A stretch of DNA of 64,000 nucleotides from Tetrapyrgos nigripes (lineage: Eukaryota > Basidiomycota > Agaricomycetes > Agaricales > Campanellaceae), in assembly GCA_013368315.1 (NCBI GenBank), contig JAACJM010000320.1:18318-82317 (forward strand), given 5' to 3'. Shown here in pieces: positions 57,127-64,000 of this stretch. Made by a program: the position numbers and the translations under genes. The notes beneath the pieces are model-generated. The model was not told where the DNA came from, searched no databases, and saw nothing but the letters and a program-made list of their open reading frames with translations. Every line of letters begins with the position of its first letter. The stretch's first letter is position 1.

Positions 57127-59771
57127 TCAGCCTCGATAGCGCTCCAAGCTCAGCCTAGACTCAGGCTTCGACCCGACTTCATACCCACGTTTCATCAGTT
57201 CAAACGCGCCAGCCGAACGAGGGGTAATCGAATACTTGAATGGTTTGGGATGACTGTCAGAAATTTCATAAAAATCAGTAAATCAGATTTTATTGTAGCC
57301 TTGGAGAATTAAGAATTAGGATAACTCACGCAACAAGGCCATATGCAAAATCAGCTATTGGATCAATCTCCTTAGACTTGTCACTGGAGATCCTGGTGAT
57401 ATTGCAAGTAGCCAAAAGACAGGCGAGCACAAGCCATGAGGTGTCAAGAGCTAGGTGTCTCCCGGGGCAGATTCTAGATAGAATTATAAGCACGCAATCA
57501 GTAAGTACCATTTCTAAAGCTCAAAGAACTTGGAAAGAAGAGGAGGCTGAAGGCGTAGGTAACGCCGGAGTTACTCACCTCCTGCCAAAACCAAAAGCAT
57601 ACAATTCAGGATCAGGATTGAGTGAGTGTTTTGCAGACGGTTCAGTCCTCAGAAAACGGTCAGGGTTGAATGTAAGAGGATCGGGATAGACATTTTCGTC
57701 ATGAAGGATTGTCCTGAATATTTCAAATTGTGGAAATGAAAAGAGATGGTATGAGAGACACATAACTAGTTGATTGATGATTGGGGCTGAGCAACTCACC
57801 AAGCATTACCCACAACAGTTGTTCCTATTTATGTGAAAAAAGTAGATTATCTTTAGTTTGAGCCTGATCAAATTTAAAAGCGAGTTTGCACTTACCTTTC
57901 GGTATGAAATACCCTTCATAGACGTCATCAGCGACGCTACAATGCGGAATACCTGCGTAATCAAAGATTCAGCACACCGGACAGAAAAATATCGTATTAT
58001 TACCCAAAGGAACACCAGGGTACATTCTCATAAGCTCCCTGAAGACTGCCTCAACATATGGCAAGCTTCCTCGGTCAGAGAAATCTGGAAGCTGAGTGGC
58101 ATTAGCTGTAGAGCCAAGTACTCGATCCAATTCCTCTTGAGCTTTGACTTGGATTTCAGGATGGTGGGAGAGGACAAAGACTGAGATTAAGATCAAGGAG
58201 ACAGACTGCAGGAGAATAGATGTCACAATCAGATGATTATGAAATTCATGACTGGGTAAAGATTCCAAGCACTTACTGTATCTGATCCAGCTGTGCAAGT
58301 GATATTAAGCGCAATGTTGAAGCTGAATTTGGGAAAACTGTTCAAGGCACGGCATTCACCTATATATGCTACTCCAGCACAATTTTTAATTACCTCTTCC
58401 ATCTTCGTGTCAGAGTCTGTCTTTGACATGCCCAAGTCAGAGGTATCTCCAGTAGCGTCAGCAGCGTTGAACTTCAAATCAAATTTCTGTAGGGATTTTG
58501 TTCCAAAGCAAGATAGTCCAGTTCCTGATGACTATATGCATATGGCTCATGATCAGTTCATAATGTTATATTTACACATGCACGGAGTTGGATCCACGTA
58601 CAATAGAAGCTCTCAGCTGTTTCCAAGGCTTATTCAACAGTTCTGAATTTATATGAGCCAGCGCGTGGCTTTTCGCTTGAAGTGTGCACCAGGAAACCAG
58701 GCTGTAAGTATTAAGTATATCAATCATTGTTTAGAGTTGAGGAAGATCAGTCAACTTCAACGTAACTGAAACTTACCTGGAACATATCTCAACAAAGGAA
58801 AGTAATCCACCAGGAAGGTGCCATGGACTAGAGTTAGAATACTTTCTGCGGAATTATTGACGAGTTCGACGAAGGCGTCCATATCCTCTTGTTCGGTGAT
58901 GCCATAGGTTGTGTACAAAATTATTGAAGCGGCGTGTCTTTACGAAGGAATATTCATGAACATAAATCAATCGCTACATGCTAGGTATATGTATTGAACA
59001 CTTACTGGCGAACAATAGCCTGAAGGTCATCATACTGTGTCACCATTGTAGTAGACTGTATACATGACAGACTTCTGAGGAGCCGAGAAGTTGCTTGACG
59101 AATAAATGGGTGATGAGCTGCAATGGCATCTGAACGGAAGTACTGGTGGAAAGTCCTGCGGTGAAGTCTGCAGCAGTGTCAAAATTTCAGGACACTATCC
59201 CTGGACGAGTTGATTGACACTCACCTCCACCATGATGTGTAGGGCATTGCTAAGGGTTCGATGTTCATTTAAGTTGACGAATAGCACAACATTGTTGAAA
59301 AAGACAAAGAAAAAGAAGAGCATCAGGTTTACAGACATTCATCTAGCTGATACAAAACTCACCCTGATTCATTCGCCATACGCATTGCTAAGAATCAAGA
59401 TTTCATCAATTCGAGTCCATTGAGCTCGAATGATCAAGAAACTTACTAGGCCTGCTCGAATAAATTCCAGACCTCCTCTCCAACAACTCTTCTGCGGCCT
59501 TGGCAGAGTTCAAGACGACAGTATGGTCTCCGAGAACATCGATGTGCAAGACGTCGGAGTGATACATGCTGCCCATGTCCCGGTATATTGCCCACTGAGC
59601 GTCATGTTCAGTGCGAGGCGTCAACATATCAAAGAATGAACCAATGATAGGAAGCCCTCTCGGTCCAGGTGGATAAGAGAGTGCCTGTCGAGGTCGACGC
59701 AGGAGATATCCGCAAAGATTATAGATGACGAGAAGAACAGGGATTGCAAGGAGATACGGTGTGTTGAGCAT
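57127..59771 (-). pseudogene. Cytochrome P450 (copy C), exon 3 deleted
   Basis: Reading on the minus strand from the ATG at 59,771, exon 1 encodes the anchor, YPPGPRGLP and HTVVLNSAKAAEELL as in copy B. AGSDT, ExxR (ELMR), FNPDRFL and a CPGRHLALDTSW haem loop follow, with a stop near 57,129. Against copy B, about 33 bp are missing near 59,300. The gap covers the whole 20-nt exon encoding the conserved WGFNFG and both of its splice sites. Losing 20 nt would shift frame, so the product would be truncated early. Later exons look well preserved, implying a recent loss. Confidence 0.85.
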
Positions 59772-59798
59772 GGTTTGAAGAGGTGTGTTTTACGCGAA

Positions 59799-59817
59799 GT
59801 GGCCCTGGGCCTTTTAA
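59799..59817 (-). promoter_or_regulatory. Conserved P450 promoter element
   Basis: Third copy of the TTAAAAGGCCCAGGGCCAC core, in its minus-strand form, at the same distance from the copy C start as in A and B. Confidence 0.5.
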
Positions 59818-60519
59818 CGTTGGAAGAGAATGATAACAAAGTTCAGTTAACGACGCGAATGAATATACCCATTCAACTGTGGCTGAACCTTGAGCCGTCT
59901 TTTCAACTACTTCTAGCCTCGAGGATCAGTCAGCAAGACGCCACTACGACCGCGGAACAGAGAGAAGACACCTCGACCGAAAAGATCACAGGAGTGGCGT
60001 ACGTATGTACACTGGCCTCAAGATAAAGACCAAACGTACCCCCATGACTCGGTTGACGTTCCATTTTGTTTCCATTACAATGAGTTCGAACTTCACTAGC
60101 TGCGTGCGGCAGTAATTAGTACACTGGCTATCATACAGTTTCCTTGTAGTAATCAAATATACCGACAATCATGGTAGTGGCAACTTCTGTTATTGTTATA
60201 TGTGCCTTCCTTGTGATGTCCACGGACTCAGGGACAAGGATAGTCTTGGAGTCAGATTGACTACGAAGAATTTTCGTTTCGGAATCATGGACCGGAAGTG
60301 CGAAGCCCTCTTACGTGTGGTGGTTCTAGCCCAGACTACTACGCATAGTATTCTGCATAGTCAGTCTGGTTACGAGATTACAGTCGTGGACAAGCAACCA
60401 CGACAAAACTTTGGACCCACTTTTCCTGGACTAGACTAATAGCGGAAAAGCAATAACGAGAACATCCACCCACTCAGTCGAATTTGATTTCCTGTTGTCG
60501 CGTAGAGTCACCCGACCAA

Positions 60520-60972
60520 ATCATCAGGACAATGTCTCTGGATAGATTGGTAGACGCTTACCTCCACCATGATGTGTATGGCAATACTACGTAACGGTTC
60601 AATGATCAGCTAAATCCATGGATAGTATAACACTGGGGCATGATGTACCTGAGAAAGCCCACCCCCATCTTCCAGAGAGAGAAAGCAAAGGCATTGGCTT
60701 TATAGACATTTCTCGAGCTGATATCAAACTCACCCCGATTCATGAGCCATGTGCATTGCTGAAAATCGAAATTTCAGTAATCAAAGTCCATCAAGCTAGA
60801 ATAATCAAGAGACTTACGAGGCCTGCTTGAATAAATTCCAGACCTCCTCTCTAACAACTCTTCTGCAGCCTTGGCAGAGTTCACAACGACAGTATGATCT
60901 CCGAGAATATTGATGTGAAAAACATCGGAGTGATACATGGTGCCCATGTCCCGGTATATTGCCCACTGAGCG
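60520..60972 (-). pseudogene. P450 fragment (copy D), exons 1-4 region
   Basis: On the minus strand: QWAIYRDMGTMYHSDVF, HTVVVNSAKAAEELLERRSGIYSSRP, the MAHESG exon, and the exon reading MPYTSWW-like near 60,580. It lacks the start codon and everything downstream. Its divergence from C is greater than that between B and C. It abuts the promoter region of copy C at about 60,516 and the chitin synthase fragment at about 60,972. Confidence 0.85.
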
Positions 60973-61163
60973 TTATTATAGGACGTTTAGGACAAATGTG
61001 TTGTTGGCGTGGACATTGAGTAATGGGTTACTTGCTGCTGCGGTGGTGAGTGCGACTAGTAAGGCGCAGGATTCGAGTGCGGGGAATGCGGTAAAGGGGT
61101 ATATGACGTTTTTGTTGTATAGTGTTGCGGGGTTGGCTTGTGAGTGTTGTGTTTTTTTTTTTT
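60973..61163 (+). pseudogene. Chitin synthase 3' fragment, near-identical copy
   Basis: About 190 bp match 56,212-56,395 of the chitin synthase ([16 protein letters not shown] through VAGLACECC). I see a single substitution (GGACATTGAG for GGACGTTGAG). It is joined directly to the P450 fragment without promoter or rest of the gene and ends in a long T-run. It is a very recent partial duplication. Confidence 0.92.
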
Positions 61164-61347
61164 TTTTGTAATTTATTGCGCTTTGCAAATATAATGGTCG
61201 ATCGAAAAAAAAAAGTCTTTGAGGTCTGAGGTCAAGGGGTCATAAGCAATTAGTCATAAGTTACTTGTAATACTAATAGGGTGAAGGGCTTCTCGTCGTC
61301 GTCGTCACTGACACTGTCCTTATCGTTGCTGCCCTTACCTCGTCAAC

Positions 61348-63050
61348 ATGTCTACAACAACAGATGGCTCCCAAAGCCCTGAGCATCAACTGGAGATGGA
61401 TAACTGGGAGTTTTACTTGCAAAACAATGGAGGAGTCCACAAATATACACAGGAGGATTTGGAAGACATGCGCAGCTTGGAAGAACACCAAATAGAATAC
61501 GAATCAAGGCTAGCTCAACGTGAGTCATGACTCCCTGTGATGGAGATCAGATGTAGACATCTTCCTCTGCTTTAGCCTCAGCATCAATGATGGGCTTGGA
61601 ATCTGTGTCATCCCCTCTATACAGCCTATATTTCCTCCACTTGGACCTAACGAGAAGAGACGAGCAAATGCCAAGAAACCAGCTGTTGTATGAGCAGAAG
61701 CTATCTACATACACGAAGCCTCAGACATGGAGGACTTTATCACGCCAGTTGTCAATGCCCTAAAAGGACTAGGTAATCTTCCTGCCAACACCCCTCTTTC
61801 CTACAAGATTGTGCGCACCGAATTTCGCTCCAAATGCTTCAAGGTTTCCTGGAAAGTTACAGGGGGTTCAGAGGGTCCTCTTCAGTCAGTAGGAGGCTAT
61901 CAGGATATGATGCGAGTGGCAGAGTCAAAGAGTTTGTCCTGAGATCAAGGTTTTATTGGAGGAACTTGAGGTACGTGCTACAGTCTCTGGTTCATTGGCT
62001 GTATCTTTAGATAAAATCCTTGATATATGCAGCCTGTAGCCACTCCGACACCAGCAAATGCAAATCCTGGACCAAGCACCGCAAATCGAGCTGCAGAAGT
62101 AGACGAAAACAACAACAATACTGAACACCCTAAAAAGCGAAGCAAGAAGGTATGTGGCTTTTGGGGCTGTCTTGAGTTCGTCCTTGTAGCAATTCCTCTC
62201 CTTCAGAACCACGAGATGTCACAAGAAGAGGAAGAAATTGCTGATTTTGTTCAATGGCTTCAAGAGCATCACAGTTGCCACAATAAGGAGTGTCACAACC
62301 AGCCCAAATTCTGTCTTTAGATGGGAGTGGCAAGCATGTACCTCTTCATATGAGGGCTCTGAAGTACTGGGCTTTTTGTTGGTGTGTGGTGCAGTGTTTT
62401 CTTCATTGACTGTTATTCATGAAGCACATGTTATAGGCTGTGCACGCTGACGGTGTTGATTTGGACACCCCCCCCAAACATTTCTACTTCATCAAGGGCA
62501 ACCAAGAAAGTGCCAACATTGCACAGCTTGCTCGTTGCCAGAACAGTCTGCTTACTTTGTCCCAGGCTCCCAACATCAACGTCCATCTCGGTGATCTTGT
62601 TGGCAATATCACAGGCCTTATCAGCGGCCAACTTCCACAACCTCAAGCTCCCCCTCAACCCAACACTCAAGCTTTTGTGCCACCAGCACCTCCTGCGCCT
62701 CCCATGCAAGCTCCCTTCACAGAAGAGTGCAAGGCCAAGTATGGGCTGTCTAGCAAAACCATCGAGAAGCTTCTGAATGCCAATATCTCTGGGTTACACA
62801 GGTTAGCCTATGTCTCTGATGATGCTTTGGTAAACAAGGTTGGTTTGTCCATTGGAGAACAGGCTGATGTACGTTGGGCTGAGGACACTTGGAAGAAGGG
62901 TTTCAAAGTTCAAACTGTATCTTCACTGCTGTCTCATGATATCCTTTTTGCTGTCTGTCATACTGTTACATCACCTCGCATTACTTGTTACGTTACATTT
63001 TGTTATTCCCGCATGTTATTACTACAGATAGCCACAGTGCCGATAGTATC
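61348..63050 (+). CDS. Hypothetical multi-exon protein with SAM-like C-terminal part
   Basis: A probable first exon (61,348-61,520, MSTTTDGSQSPEHQLE) ends at a GTGAGT donor. Further exon-like pieces follow: GICVIPSIQPIFPPLGPNEKRR (about 61,600), MEDFITPVVNALKGLG (61,727), QPVATPTPANANPGPS ending in a KKRSKK basic run (62,030-62,150), and a long exon from about 62,440. That last exon has a Pro/Gln-rich spacer (PQAPPQPNTQ, PPAPPAPP). It then gives a helical segment, LSSKTIEKLLNANISGLHRL and VGLSIGEQADVRWAEDTWKKG, whose spacing resembles a SAM or helix-hairpin-helix fold. I do not recognise the family. It lies tail-to-tail with a transposase gene and might belong to a mobile element. Exon joins were not fully resolved. 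Confidence 0.45.
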
Positions 63051-64000
63051 CCCATGTCATTTCTGGTGTAATCCAGCTACAAAGCTCATATAACTGATGA
63101 AATATTCCAGCACCAGTAGTAAATGAGTGAAAACCAATGCAATGAAGGTAGGACTTGATGGTTGAGAACACGAGCTCTATAGGCTGGAATTGCGGAGAGT
63201 ATGGTGGTAGATAGAGGATGCGACAGCCTAGCATTGATTTAGGAATGACCATTAATAGTGAAAAGGTAAGTAAACATACCGTAGGACTCAATTAGCTCAG
63301 TGACTTCTTCCGAATGATGAATACGGGCATTATCCATCATGACAACACTTCGAGGACCAGGATATGGGTTCATTTCAGGCAACTGGAGGCAGATTGAGCA
63401 TATCCTCTCACAAAAAGATTACAAACTCACCAGGTCTTCTTCAAGGAACTGGAGGAATTCATCATGAGTGTAAGATCCCTCAATAACCTGAGATGCAATT
63501 ATCCCTTCATCTAGAGCAACAGCAGCTAACAATGACAGCCGCCTCTTCTGAACGAAAGGCACCAAGTTCTCTACTCTCGCTCCAACTGGACCCCGGCCAA
63601 AAAGTCGAGCATAGGTACGATCATCCTTCGACATCTCATCAATGGATACAAGTTGCGTGGGGCAGAACTCTGCAGCTCTACAGATAAACTCAGCAACCTT
63701 CTTTGGACTCTGTTCCTTTGCAATACGTTGTACTCGTTTCAGACTAATGCCAGCCTGTTTGAAAACATGATGGATAACAGTGATGTTGACCTGGAGATAT
63801 CGATAGCATTCAAAGAGGAGGGCATACTCGTCAAGCGGAAGGATTATGGGCTCGTAGTCGCAACAAGAACTTGATATCTGCTTCCAGGAGGAGTTTCAGT
63901 CTTCCTCTCCAACAGCCTTTGCTTTCGCTACATTCCCAGTTGTTTTCCATTGTTTATGAGCTCGTTTCAGTGTATAGATTGACATGTCACAGATTTTGAG
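63022..64000 (-). CDS. IS630/Tc1-like transposase, cut by window end
   Basis: Minus-strand exons 64,000-63,431, 63,382-63,280 and 63,227-63,022 join across two introns of 48 and 52 bp with GT-AG ends. Upstream comes an HTH-type DNA-binding region (TLKRAHKQWKTTGNVAKAK), then LVSIDEMSKDDRTYAR with the first catalytic Asp. VVMMDNARIHH gives the second Asp and LPPYSPQFQPIELVFS the Glu. The tail YYRHCGYL is usual for this agaric family. The N-terminus continues beyond the window. No frame break was found in the visible part, so it may be functional. It is unrelated in detail to the Tc1 element at 35.5 kb, which has no introns. Confidence 0.85.

Larger units (their letters stand above)
57120..60516 (-). 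repeat. Inverted duplication, right arm (P450 C and promoter)
   Basis: Inverted counterpart of 44,335-47,925. The upstream segment 59.99-60.5 kb is nearly identical to 44.35-44.83 kb. The first exons of copies B and C differ at only a handful of residues, so the duplication is more recent than the split from copy A. Confidence 0.85.

Noticed and set aside
7319..59771. Biosynthetic gene cluster built on the P450 copies
   Set aside because: No terpene cyclase, polyketide synthase, NRPS, transporter or transferase is present. The P450 repetition is segmental duplication.

Overview
The window is nuclear DNA from a filamentous basidiomycete, most likely a mushroom-forming Agaricomycete. Supporting evidence: intron-dense genes with 45-70 bp GT-AG introns, multi-exon cytochrome P450s, the coiled-coil/F-box/leucine-rich family common in agarics, an NB-ARC-like P-loop protein with tetratricopeptide repeats, a division 1 chitin synthase, and many transposable elements. 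I cannot name the species.

Layout. 1-1290: inverted, decayed 3' part of a chitin synthase gene. 1.37-2.65 kb: broken F-box copy 1 and a duplicated upstream block. 7.3-10.0 kb: intact 15-exon P450 (copy A). 11.2-17.7 kb: a complete-length Ty1/copia element (minus strand) with two 399-bp LTRs and a GTTCA target duplication. 18.2 kb: tRNA-like SINE head. 19.6-22.7 kb: NLR-like P-loop/TPR gene. 23-35 kb: mosaic of minisatellites, SWIM/MULE-type transposase remains and a deleted copia derivative. 35.5-37.2 kb: intact Tc1 element. 37.8-38.4 kb: hAT-type MITE. 39.6-41.2 kb: an inverted-repeat element inside the 3' end of F-box copy 2 (39.5-42.7 kb). 45.2-47.9 kb: P450 copy B. 48.2-49.9 kb: F-box copy 3. 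52.7-56.5 kb: the chitin synthase gene. 57.1-59.8 kb: P450 copy C, inverted. 60.5-61.2 kb: a P450 fragment fused to a chitin synthase fragment. 61.3-63.0 kb: hypothetical gene. 63.0-64.0 kb: IS630/Tc1-like transposase running off the window.

Two themes tie the window together. First, one small gene set (F-box gene, P450, chitin synthase) has been copied and inverted repeatedly. P450 copies B and C form about 3.4-kb inverted arms around F-box copy 3 and the chitin synthase. Only P450 A reads cleanly from start to stop; B is possibly intact and the F-box copies are all broken. Second, the central block is strikingly poor in CpG, including an NLR-like gene that still keeps a 741-codon open exon. 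That suggests long exposure to cytosine methylation. Frame breaks in several unrelated genes fall in runs of one base, so part of the apparent pseudogenisation could be sequencing error.
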